Position numbers and translations under genes: made by a program. Shown piece by piece: positions 6,695-14,416 of a DNA stretch of 18,135 nt; positions within the stretch are counted from its first letter, which is position 1; every line of letters begins with the position of its first letter. Under the pieces are notes generated by a model that saw only the letters and a list, made by a program, of their open reading frames with translations, was not told where the DNA came from and did no database searches. This stretch comes from Verrucomicrobiaceae bacterium UBA2429 (lineage in GTDB: Bacteria > Verrucomicrobiota > Verrucomicrobiia > Verrucomicrobiales > Verrucomicrobiaceae), in contig DDQZ01000113.1 of the NCBI GenBank assembly GCA_002343505.1, forward strand, positions 7,311 to 25,445. The letters run 5' to 3'.

Positions 6695-8401
6695 TCAATA
6701 AACCTCTTCCACAGTGAAGGCCAGGGGCTCTCCGCCGGGGAAGATGTTGTTGTAGGCAGGGTCCATGAAATAGACCCGGTCGTAGCCGGCGCCGCCGTGG
6801 ACATCCACATATCCGCGGAAGTCGTTGCCGACGGTGTTCACGGCGGGGTTGCTGCCCGCCAGGAAGATGTCGTTGCCCGCGCCGAGATAAACCCTCACAT
6901 AACCGTGGAAGACGCTGAAAATGGAGGAGACATCGGTGTCGGTGTCGAACTCGACAAGATCGTCTCCATTGCCCGTGTGAATGGTCGCATTGCGGTCGAA
7001 GATGCTGTCGCGCACGATCACATCGCTGTCAGCCCCGCCGTTCATTCGAGTCATCATGGCGCCGCGCACGTCGCTGTCGAGGATGCGCACGAGGTCAATG
7101 CCGCCGAAGGGAGAGTTGGTGGTAATGTTGAGGGCGCCGTGGATGTCGGCGTCGCGCACGAGCACGTCGGCGCTGCCGGCGCCGGTGTTCACATTCACCG
7201 CGCCGCGCACGGTGACAAGATCGGAGGCGCCGGTGTTTTCGCCGATGTCCACCACGTCGTTCCCAGCGCCGCCGGTGAAGCGCACTGAGCCGACGCTGGC
7301 GAGCACGGAATTCAGTCCGAAGGCGTTCTCCCCCGCGCCCGCGTTCATGGCCACCAAACCGCCCACGAGCGTGTCCGCTCCGCCGATGAGCAGGACATCC
7401 ACGCCGGCGCCGCCATTGTAGGTCAGCGCGCCGCCGATGGTGGTGAAGCCCGTCTGGTCGAGTTCGAGGCGGTTGGTCCCCGCGCCGCCGTTGAAGGTGA
7501 GCGTGGTGGCGAGGTCAATATCCCGTCCAAGCAGGATCAGCTCGTCCGTGCCCGATCCGCCGCCGTAAAACAAACCGCGCGCGAACAGGTCTCCGAGGTC
7601 GTCGGAGCGCACCAGGTTCACTCCGTTGCCAAGGCGGATGTTGAGCATCCCGGCAATGTCGAGCGTGCCGCTGAGAAAGACATGATCCTCGCCGGCGCCT
7701 GCGCTTAGATTCAAAGCCCCAGTGACTGTGAGCAGGTCATCGGGCAGGTCGCCGATGATGAAGTCGGCGGGCGCGTTGCCTGTGGCGCTGAGGGTGACCG
7801 CGCCCTTCACCAAACCGTCGGCGGCGGCAAGGGTGAAGCTTTGGAGGTCAACCGGTGTGCCCGCGCCTTTCGCTGTGATGGCGGCATTGGCAAGCAGGCT
7901 GGTGGCGTTCAACTCGAAGGTGTCAGCGCCCGCGCCGAGGTTCACATTGAGTCCCCGTCCAAAAAACAAATCACCGCCGGCTGTGAATACGTCGTCGCCG
8001 TTACCCATGCCCGCAGTGACCGCGCCGTTGATGAAGGTGGAGGTCAGGTCAAGCGTGTCACTGCCATCACCGGCATTGACGGTCAGATAACCGCTCATGG
8101 TCAAGCCTGACAGAAGCAGCACATCGTCACCCGCGCCGAGATTCGCGCGGATGGAGGCGGGCGCGGCAAAGGTCACGCTGGAGAGCAGGGGACCACGATT
8201 GAGGGAGAACTCGGTGGCCGAGCCGGGCAGCGCCTCCACGGTCCACATGCCGCCCGCCTCGCTGATGCCGATTTCATTGCCGAAAGCGTCGCCCGTGATG
8301 GTGAGCAGGCTGCCGCTGAGGTTCAGCGCCACGATCCCGGCGGGAGCAAGGCGTGCTTCGAGAGTTTCGAGTCGCGCAAATGAGGCAGGGTGGTTTTTCA
8401 T
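6695..8401 (-). CDS. Secreted repeat protein with 16 RTX-like G-x-G-x-D motifs
   Basis: The 568-aa protein has no classical signal peptide but begins with RLETLEARLAPAG at 10-22. That resembles the short LExLExR-type motif found near the N-terminus of many extracellular proteins in Planctomycetota and relatives. The body is a long beta-rich repeat. I count 16 motifs of the form G-[AND]-G-x-D-x-[hydrophobic], including GAGDDV, GDGSDT, GNGDDV, GAGNDV and GAGNDI; some are degenerate, such as GNGVNL and GAGTNR. They sit about 30-40 residues apart, unlike the back-to-back nonapeptides of classical RTX beta-rolls, which suggests one motif per solenoid turn. Calcium binding is likely but unproven. 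The ending, LAFTVEEVY, carries no PEP-CTERM or sorting motif. It lies 62 bp downstream of the AsmA-like gene on the same strand. A surface-layer or matrix role is possible. Confidence 0.85.
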   Translation of the reverse strand: MKNHPASFARLETLEARLAPAGIVALNLSGSLLTITGDAFGNEIGISEAGGMWTVEALPGSATEFSLNRGPLLSSVTFAAPASIRANLGAGDDVLLLSGLTMSGYLTVNAGDGSDTLDLTSTFINGAVTAGMGNGDDVFTAGGDLFFGRGLNVNLGAGADTFELNATSLLANAAITAKGAGTPVDLQSFTLAAADGLVKGAVTLSATGNAPADFIIGDLPDDLLTVTGALNLSAGAGEDHVFLSGTLDIAGMLNIRLGNGVNLVRSDDLGDLFARGLFYGGGSGTDELILLGRDIDLATTLTFNGGAGTNRLELDQTGFTTIGGALTYNGGAGVDVLLIGGADTLVGGLVAMNAGAGENAFGLNSVLASVGSVRFTGGAGNDVVDIGENTGASDLVTVRGAVNVNTGAGSADVLVRDADIHGALNITTNSPFGGIDLVRILDSDVRGAMMTRMNGGADSDVIVRDSIFDRNATIHTGNGDDLVEFDTDTDVSSIFSVFHGYVRVYLGAGNDIFLAGSNPAVNTVGNDFRGYVDVHGGAGYDRVYFMDPAYNNIFPGGEPLAFTVEEVY

Positions 8402-8463
8402 GAAGGCGGGGTTTTGAAGATTGACGCTCCGCCCCGGCTTCTATTCAACGCAGGGCGCGCCGT

Positions 8464-11139
8464 TCATGGTTTCCTGGCCTCGCCGCGGTTGAACAAAGGC
8501 AGGGTCAGCCGCCTGGACGGCGCGGCCTTTGGCGAGGATTCCGTTTCGCGCTGGGTGCCTTTGAGGATGGAAGGACTCCATTGGGTGTTCTTGATGGAGC
8601 CCTCGCCGCGGTATTCGAGCAGCTCGCTGAACGGGCGGAAGACAATGCCCGGCAGCCCGCGCACACGCACCTGGGCGGTGAGGTCCACCTTGTCCTCGAT
8701 GAAATTGATGCTTCCCGATGAGGCAAGTTTGAAGAGGTTGGTCAGTGCCTCAAAGTTTGATGTGGTGACAAGTCCTCCCGCCACTTGAAAAGTGCAGTTG
8801 GCCTCGGTGGCCACGTTGTAGTCTTTGATCTTTCCCGGCAGCACGCTGTCGAGCAGCGGAGTGAGTGGGCCGAGAATGGGAACGGAGTAGAGGTTGCCAT
8901 TGAGAATGATGGCCGCGCCCTCTCCTTTGAGAGCCCTCCAGTCATCCTGCCTGCCTTCGAAACGGAAGTGGCCGGTGACATCGCCCTGGGTGGCGCTGTC
9001 TTTGGAATACAACTGCGAAAGGCGCTGAAGGCTCACATTTTCCAACCTCATCTCTCCAGTGTATGGCATCGGGTCGCGCGACTCGTCGAGAGTGCCTTTG
9101 ATGGAGAACGATCCCCCAAGCAGCGCGGCACGAGTGTCGAAGCGGATCGTTCCGCCCTTGCCCGAAACATCCGCCGTCACTTTCTCAAAGGGCGCGGGCT
9201 TGTCGAAGACCCTGTAGGGGAACCTGGCGGCCTTTACGGCAACGTTAAAGTCATCACGTCCTTCAATGATCCACACGCCGCCCTTGGCGTTCATCGCCCC
9301 GCCGTGGACACGGCCGTTGATGTCGAAGTTCAGTACTCCTCCTTTGATGTGAAGGCGGCCTTCGGGTGAGTGAATGGTGTGCTCCTCGCCCAGAACGCTG
9401 TACTTTCCAGTGCCGGTTGGATGCTCAAAGCGCACCTGGAAGTCGCTGCGCATGCCGTCCTTGTGAAAAATCACCCCGTCCAATTCCACCCGCGTGTCCT
9501 CAGGCAGGCGGTACTTGGCGATGTTCGCGGCCGTCTTTGGCGCGAAGCAGCTGGTGACCGCCACGGGGTCAACGCCCGACTTCACACCCGTGAGGCGCAC
9601 CCACTTTTCCTCGTCGTCCACCTGCACATGAGCCGCCTCTGCCGCGCCCTCGGTCCGGCGCAGCCGCACGTTGCGGTAGTGCTGGACGGGATGTTTGAAC
9701 TCGACGTCGGCGGTCAGCAGCTCCATCTCCACGCCCCGGTATTTGAAGTTGCGCAGCTCGCCGCGCCCGCTGTTGAGGCATTGTTGTAGATCGGGTTTCG
9801 GCCCGGCGCCTTCGAGTTCAAAAAAGATGTTCGAGGCCGGATTGAACTCGAAGCGGCGGATGATCTCCCTGGTCTTCTCCATCTGAGCGAAGGGAATGAA
9901 AGCGTTCGGGTCCATGCGCAGCACGGCGCGGTAGCGGAAGCCCTGCTCCTCATGCGAGAGCGCCTGCGCGCTCAGCGTGCCGGTCCGGTGGCGCAGGACG
10001 ATGTCCCGGATGTAAACACCCTCAGGCGCCACGCCGAACTTGGCGGAGAGGCCGTCAAAGACAGCCCCGCGAGTGCTGAAGCGGCCGCAGTCGAGGCTCC
10101 CGTTCAAGCGCACCGGGCGCTTGTGCGCGGACAGGTCGCCAAGCACATGCCAGACACCATCCAGCGCCAGGTTCGGACTCTCATAAAACACGACCTCGCG
10201 CAAATTGTCGTTGTCGAGGAATGCCAGCGCCAGGGCGGGGAGGTCCGCGCTGGAATTGAGATGGAACCTCACCTCGGGCGATCCCATTCGCCAGTTGGCG
10301 TTCGCATTGACCAGGCCGGTCGGGTCCTTGAGAAACAGCCTTGTCAAATCAACCACGCCCGCCCTGTATTCCGCCTCGGCCACCAACTCGCGGCATGTGT
10401 AGGCGCCGTAGCTCAGGTCGTCCGCCTCAAACACAACACGCAAGTTCATTTCGGCCAGCCGGTCCATCTCACCGCGCAGGTCCAGAGACAGTTGCGGCGG
10501 ACTGGCAAACTGGAAGCGCCGCAGCCAGTCCAGCCCTTTTTGAATTCTCTGCTGGTGGTTGCGCAGCACTTTGATGCGCTCCTCCACGGAGAAGGAGGTT
10601 TTTTCCTCGGGCTTTTTATCCTCGTCTTTTGACGGCAGCAGCATCTCTCCCGCGATGCGGAGCCGTATGCCGGAGATCGTGCCTTCCGCATGGCGCAGTT
10701 CCAGGCGCCTCTCCCGCAAAAAGGCGCGCGCGCTGAGATCCTCCACCTCGATCATGGTGTCGGCGCCGTCCTCGTCCTGTCCTTTCACGGGAATGCTCAG
10801 CCTGGCTTTGCTGAGTTCGAACCCCTGCACCTCGAAGCGCCGCTCCACCAGCCTGCCGAACTCCACATCCATGCGCAGCCTGTCCACCGAGACGAGCAGC
10901 TCCTGGCGGTCGGAGCGAGAATAGAGCCGGACATCCCGCGCCATCAGCCCGCCAAAGGGGTCGAGCACAAGACGGCGGAAGTCCATGTGCAGGCCGCGCT
11001 CGGCCAACTGGCCGGTCACGAAATCCCGCCACTGCCTGCCGAAGGCGTCCGTCCCCGCATAGACGATCACGGCCAGTAGAGCGCTGGCCGCGGCCAGCCT
11101 TATGACGCGCCGGAGGAATTCGTTCATCGGCTTCAGCAT
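8464..11139 (-). CDS. AsmA/TamB-like envelope protein
   Basis: This 891-aa protein starts MLKPMNEFLRR and has one N-terminal membrane segment (about residues 14-30, AAASALLAVIVYAG), followed by a long beta-strand-rich region expected in the periplasm. A charged helical stretch lies near residues 160-200 (EDKKPEEKTSFSVEERIKVL). The last 150 residues fit the C-terminal AsmA-like region: LYSVPILGPLTPLLDSVLPG, VTTSNFEALTNLFKLASSG and LPGIVFRPFSELLEYRGEGS. AsmA-like proteins of other bacteria help move phospholipids between membranes or affect outer-membrane assembly; that role is inferred here. The start may be the ATG at 11139 or the one at 11127; a GGGAG lies only two bases before the first and 14 before the second. 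The chelatase stop is 25 bp upstream of the first ATG, suggesting one transcript. Confidence 0.85.
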   Translation of the reverse strand: MLKPMNEFLRRVIRLAAASALLAVIVYAGTDAFGRQWRDFVTGQLAERGLHMDFRRLVLDPFGGLMARDVRLYSRSDRQELLVSVDRLRMDVEFGRLVERRFEVQGFELSKARLSIPVKGQDEDGADTMIEVEDLSARAFLRERRLELRHAEGTISGIRLRIAGEMLLPSKDEDKKPEEKTSFSVEERIKVLRNHQQRIQKGLDWLRRFQFASPPQLSLDLRGEMDRLAEMNLRVVFEADDLSYGAYTCRELVAEAEYRAGVVDLTRLFLKDPTGLVNANANWRMGSPEVRFHLNSSADLPALALAFLDNDNLREVVFYESPNLALDGVWHVLGDLSAHKRPVRLNGSLDCGRFSTRGAVFDGLSAKFGVAPEGVYIRDIVLRHRTGTLSAQALSHEEQGFRYRAVLRMDPNAFIPFAQMEKTREIIRRFEFNPASNIFFELEGAGPKPDLQQCLNSGRGELRNFKYRGVEMELLTADVEFKHPVQHYRNVRLRRTEGAAEAAHVQVDDEEKWVRLTGVKSGVDPVAVTSCFAPKTAANIAKYRLPEDTRVELDGVIFHKDGMRSDFQVRFEHPTGTGKYSVLGEEHTIHSPEGRLHIKGGVLNFDINGRVHGGAMNAKGGVWIIEGRDDFNVAVKAARFPYRVFDKPAPFEKVTADVSGKGGTIRFDTRAALLGGSFSIKGTLDESRDPMPYTGEMRLENVSLQRLSQLYSKDSATQGDVTGHFRFEGRQDDWRALKGEGAAIILNGNLYSVPILGPLTPLLDSVLPGKIKDYNVATEANCTFQVAGGLVTTSNFEALTNLFKLASSGSINFIEDKVDLTAQVRVRGLPGIVFRPFSELLEYRGEGSIKNTQWSPSILKGTQRETESSPKAAPSRRLTLPLFNRGEARKP

Positions 11140-11164
11140 AGCTCCCGCGTCATGGCTGGCAACC

Positions 11165-12691
11165 TCAGTCCCCGCCGCCTTGCTCCTGTTTCTGGTGATT
11201 CTCCCGAGCCTGCTTGCGCGCCGCCGACACGATGTGGCTGCATGCTTCCATGCATAGCAGCGGGATGGCCCGCGCCTCATCCACACCGGGCGCGCGTCCT
11301 GCCTCTCCGCCCAGCTTTTGCATGGCAGGCCCCGGCAGTGATTGCGAGTCATCCATGGGAAACACGATCCGCCGCAGGCAGCGTGCGCGGGTCTCACAAC
11401 AGCGCCCGATGATTTCACCCGCCTGCTCGTCTGTGATGCTGCTGGCGTAGCGATACATTCCCGTCTGCCGCCCCAGCAATCCGCGCAGCGGACCGGGGCG
11501 CAGCCGGCCCTCCTGCCATGCCAGCGCCATGCCCAGAGCCGCGGGGTAGAGGCAGTCCAGCGCGATCCGCACCGCCTCCACGTCCGGCAGCAGCAGACGC
11601 CAGCCGCGCCGCAGGTTCGGCGCGGTCTTGATCGGACGGAAGGCTCCCTCAGCGTCCAGCCGCGCCCATTCACGCGCCGCTTCCGGCTCCGTGCATGTCC
11701 TCAATTCCACAGCCTCACCATCCTCCACATGGCGCAGATCATAGCCGTCCGCCGCCGCGGTGATCCTCAACTGCCCGATCACATTCCGCCCCTCGCCCAG
11801 CCAGCTCTCCAGCGCCGCCGTGATGCCGGTGTCAGTGGGTGGCTCTGTGTTCACGTCGGCAATTCCGTGACGCAGGTCAAAGTCGCGCACCTGGTCCAGG
11901 ATCACATCCGTCATCAGCGGCTCGGTGCCGATGGCGCCGCTGTAGTAGAGTTTGCGCCCGCGCATCTCGATCGGATTTTGGCGGAAGACATCCATCTCGC
12001 TGAGCGCCTTTCCGGGCTCGCTCTCCATGCCCAGCAGCACCGGGATGTCCTGAAAGCTGTGGAGACCGTCGGCGATGAAAAACGGCACCACCACCACATG
12101 CTTCGCGCGCGTCAGCTCCGCCCAGTCCGACACCAGCGGCGGCTCCTCCATGTAAGCGTCCACCACCTCCGCAAAGCCATGCCCGCCCTCACGGATCAGG
12201 CGCACCTGATTTTCGATGGCCTTGCGCGAGTTCTCATTGAGGCTTGTGCCGTGGCCCGCCACCACCAGGCTCGTTTCCGCGCGCGGCACGCCCGGCGCCA
12301 CCTCATCAGCCCTGCGCAGCAGCAGGCGCGTCATGCTTGGGTGGACTCCCACCGGATCGCAGTAGTAAACCACTTTTCCCTCCCGCCGCGTCACCGGTCC
12401 GTCCAGCCCCAGCTCGCGCGGCAGCACCTGCTGGCAAAAATAGCCTTCGCTGATGAAATTCGGCACCACATAAACCTCCGCGCTGTCCACCGACTCGAAG
12501 ACCTCCCGCATCCCCGGCTCCTCCTTCCAGAAGCAGCACACCACCTCGCGGAAGACCCCCATGCGCCGGATGCGGTCCGCGTGCGAATGAGTGGGAGCGC
12601 TGGAGTCGGGATTCACGGTCGAGCCGTGGCCCGCCAGAATGAGGGCGGCCTGGGAATGCGGGGTCAAAGAGGTGGGGGCGGGGCTTTGCAC
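11165..12691 (-). CDS. cbiX: CbiX-type chelatase with DR2241-like cysteine-rich C-terminus
   Basis: The protein is 508 aa if it starts at the GTG at 12691. Two chelatase half-domains are visible: LILAGHGS with His22, then VVAGHGTSLNENS with His147 and FFIADGLHS with His211. Such His residues bind metal in CbiX/SirB enzymes, which insert cobalt or iron into sirohydrochlorin. The C-terminal half matches the layout of Deinococcus DR2241: a long extra domain, then Cys431, Cys432, Cys438, Cys480 and Cys484, enough for a 4Fe-4S cluster. The frame is open upstream as far as an ATG at 12877, but that part overlaps the start of the divergent zinc-ribbon gene and lacks conserved features; the start is therefore uncertain. 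No other cobalamin or siroheme gene is present, so the metal cannot be told. Confidence 0.88.
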   Translation of the reverse strand: MQSPAPTSLTPHSQAALILAGHGSTVNPDSSAPTHSHADRIRRMGVFREVVCCFWKEEPGMREVFESVDSAEVYVVPNFISEGYFCQQVLPRELGLDGPVTRREGKVVYYCDPVGVHPSMTRLLLRRADEVAPGVPRAETSLVVAGHGTSLNENSRKAIENQVRLIREGGHGFAEVVDAYMEEPPLVSDWAELTRAKHVVVVPFFIADGLHSFQDIPVLLGMESEPGKALSEMDVFRQNPIEMRGRKLYYSGAIGTEPLMTDVILDQVRDFDLRHGIADVNTEPPTDTGITAALESWLGEGRNVIGQLRITAAADGYDLRHVEDGEAVELRTCTEPEAAREWARLDAEGAFRPIKTAPNLRRGWRLLLPDVEAVRIALDCLYPAALGMALAWQEGRLRPGPLRGLLGRQTGMYRYASSITDEQAGEIIGRCCETRARCLRRIVFPMDDSQSLPGPAMQKLGGEAGRAPGVDEARAIPLLCMEACSHIVSAARKQARENHQKQEQGGGD

Positions 12692-12813
12692 GCGCAGAGT
12701 TACGCCCCGCCACGCTTTCTGGCACGCGGAAACACCTTCATGTGAGAAAAAGCCCTCCTGTTGCCTCCCCGCATGGCGCTTGTGAAAACGGCAGGGCGCG
12801 TTCATGTTCGCCC

Positions 12814-13356
12814 ATGGATGAACCCAGCCCGCCGCCCATTCCCCGCGATCTTCATTGCGAGTACGAGGAGCGCCCATTCAAGCATTGCACGCGCTGCGGC
12901 GAGACACTGGAGGATGACGCCGGCGGATTCCAAGTCTCCAAGGCCTATAAAAACGGCGAATGCGTGATGGAATACGCGCTCTGCGACCACTGCCGCACGG
13001 CCATGATGGAGGAGTTCTCCCAGGAGTCGAAAAAGCGCCTTTCCACCTTTCAGGACGAAAGCGTGGACCTGGAGCGCGGACTCCACCTCTGCTCCGTCTG
13101 CGGGCAGGGGCGGGATGGCGAGGGCACGGACGACTATGTCATCACCGGTGTTTGCGAGCATGACCGCCTGCTGCACAGCATCATGATCTGCGGCCAATGC
13201 GCGGATGGCGTGCAGGAACTGCTTTCCGCGAAGACCAAAGACACCTGGCGGCGCTTTGTGGACGAGAATTTCCCCGGCCCGCCCGGGGAAGGGGAGTACC
13301 CTGAGATCGAGGAGACAAAAACCACGCCCATGCCGGTCTTTTCCATCAAGGTGTGA
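12814..13356 (+). CDS. Double zinc-ribbon protein, unknown function
   Basis: This 180-aa cytoplasmic protein has no signal peptide or membrane segment. Four CxxC pairs are spaced as two ribbons: CTRC (25-28) with CDHC (57-60), and CSVC (93-96) with CGQC (126-129). Each set should bind one zinc ion. The linker between the ribbons is acidic and helical (MMEEFSQESKKRLSTFQDES). I do not recognise a named family; protein or nucleic-acid binding is only a guess. The ATG at 12814 fits the start of the proline-rich leader MDEPSPPPIP; the frame is open upstream to 12742, but that part overlaps the divergent intergenic region. TTGTGA-17 nt-CATGTT ends five bases before the ATG, a weak promoter-like pair that would give an almost leaderless mRNA. 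The stop overlaps a possible small ORF. Confidence 0.8.
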   Translation: MDEPSPPPIPRDLHCEYEERPFKHCTRCGETLEDDAGGFQVSKAYKNGECVMEYALCDHCRTAMMEEFSQESKKRLSTFQDESVDLERGLHLCSVCGQGRDGEGTDDYVITGVCEHDRLLHSIMICGQCADGVQELLSAKTKDTWRRFVDENFPGPPGEGEYPEIEETKTTPMPVFSIKV

Positions 13357-13460
13357 GGGAGGCGGCGCTCCAGGTGCCGAAGGAATTCCGCGGCACGCTG
13401 CCGGATGGGACGCGGGTGCTGGATTCCGGGAAGGTGGTGCTGCGTTTCGAGGGGCGCTGA
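13353..13460 (+). CDS. Possible 35-aa small ORF coupled to the zinc-ribbon gene
   Basis: The GTG at 13353 overlaps the TGA of the zinc-ribbon gene in a four-base GTGA arrangement, typical of translational coupling. The frame runs 35 codons to TGA at 13458-13460. The peptide, with VPKEFRGTLPDGTRVLDSG in its middle, looks protein-like, and 31 of 35 codons end in G or C, matching real genes here. The frame is closed by TGA at 13302-13304, and no ATG, GTG or TTG occurs between that stop and 13353. It could instead be the tail of a decayed gene. Function unknown. Confidence 0.4.
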   Translation: MREAALQVPKEFRGTLPDGTRVLDSGKVVLRFEGR

Positions 13461-13562
13461 CGGCGGGCCGCGCGGCGGCGGTCCGGGGATGACGGGGCCT
13501 GAAATGTGTCGAGCTTTCCGTTTGCGGGGACGGCGGAAGCGGCGCATCTAAAGCCAGTCATC

Positions 13563-13970
13563 ATGCGCCGCGGAAAAGCCAGACAAGACGAGGTGGGGTT
13601 CAACATCACCCCCATGATTGACCTCACCTTCCTGCTGCTGATCTTTTTCATGGTCACCTCGAAGCTGAGCAAGGAGCAGAAGAAGATGGACATCTCCCTG
13701 CCCGCCGCCGCCAGCGCCACGCAGCCGGAGGACCTCTCGAACCGCGACATCGTCAATCTCGACGGCAAGGGCGTGCTCCACCTCGCCGACCGCGCCATGA
13801 GCGACGAGCAGATGAAAGAATACCTGGAGGCCCGCTTCCGCGGCAACCCGCCGCTCAAAATCTACCTCCGCGCCGACCGCGACACCCCCGGCAAGCGCAT
13901 CCGCGAGTTCATGAAGCTGGCCAGCGAGGCCGGCGCCGTCAGCGTCATCTTCGGCACCTACAACAAATGA
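13563..13970 (+). CDS. exbD: ExbD/TolR-family protein 1
   Basis: This 135-aa single-pass inner-membrane protein works in proton-driven energy transfer with an ExbB/TolQ partner. A short basic N-terminus (MRRGKARQDE) leads into FNITPMIDLTFLLLIFFMVTSK; Asp20 in PMIDL is the conserved membrane Asp thought to carry protons. The periplasmic part ends in PLKIYLRADRDTPGKRIREF and VSVIFGTYNK, the usual ExbD C-terminal fold. The ATG at 13563 is chosen over an in-frame GTG 57 bases upstream because the family starts just before the basic stretch. No Shine-Dalgarno is visible. Its stop overlaps the next exbD by four bases (ATGA). No exbB or tolQ precedes it in this window. Confidence 0.95.
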   Translation: MRRGKARQDEVGFNITPMIDLTFLLLIFFMVTSKLSKEQKKMDISLPAAASATQPEDLSNRDIVNLDGKGVLHLADRAMSDEQMKEYLEARFRGNPPLKIYLRADRDTPGKRIREFMKLASEAGAVSVIFGTYNK

Positions 13971-14416
13971 TCCGCCGCCGCCGCCGCCACGACACCGCTG
14001 TGGAAATGCAGATGGGACCCATGATTGACATGGTCTTCCTGCTCCTCGTCTTCTTCATGGTCACCGCCAAGCCCCTCAAGCCCGAGGCCGACATCCCCCT
14101 CGGCCTGCCCGGCACCGCCGAGCAGGACGAGCCCCTCGAGCTGCCCGACGAGCAAAAAATCGTCATCCAGAGCAGCGGCGCCATCCTGCTCAACGAAAGC
14201 CCCCTCGCCGACGCCGGGGACCGCGAGCTGGACAAGCTCCACCGCACCCTCTTCCGCCTCGGCGAGGCCGCCAAAGCCTCCCAGAGCGAGCTGCTCGTCA
14301 CCCTCGCGCCCGAGGACGAGGCCAGGCACCAGCGCATCGTGGACGTGCTCAACGCCTGCGCCAGGGCCGGCATCAGCGGCGTCACCTTTGACGATCCGGG
14401 AGGGGAGGAAAACTGA
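13967..14416 (+). CDS. exbD: ExbD/TolR-family protein 2
   Basis: This 149-aa single-pass membrane protein starts at an ATG sharing four bases with the previous stop, so translation is probably coupled. The very basic start (MIRRRRRH) is followed by MGPMIDMVFLLLVFFMVTAK with the conserved Asp21. The periplasmic part has an acidic linker (DEPLELPDEQK) and the family ending with ELLVTLAPEDEARHQRIVDV. The two ExbDs differ clearly outside the membrane segment, so this is not a recent duplication and a heterodimer is possible. Its stop overlaps the next ATG by one base, preceded by a good GGGAGGGGAGG ribosome site. Confidence 0.95.
   Translation: MIRRRRRHDTAVEMQMGPMIDMVFLLLVFFMVTAKPLKPEADIPLGLPGTAEQDEPLELPDEQKIVIQSSGAILLNESPLADAGDRELDKLHRTLFRLGEAAKASQSELLVTLAPEDEARHQRIVDVLNACARAGISGVTFDDPGGEEN

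Noticed and set aside
11140..11673. N-terminal extension of the AsmA-like protein
   Set aside because: The open frame upstream of the ATG at 11139 lies inside the chelatase gene in another frame, and the membrane anchor expected at the N-terminus begins right after 11139.
12692..12877. N-terminal extension of the chelatase to ATG 12877 or 12805
   Set aside because: The extra residues have no family similarity and would overlap the divergent zinc-ribbon gene. The GTG at 12691 lies just before the first chelatase strand, though it remains uncertain.
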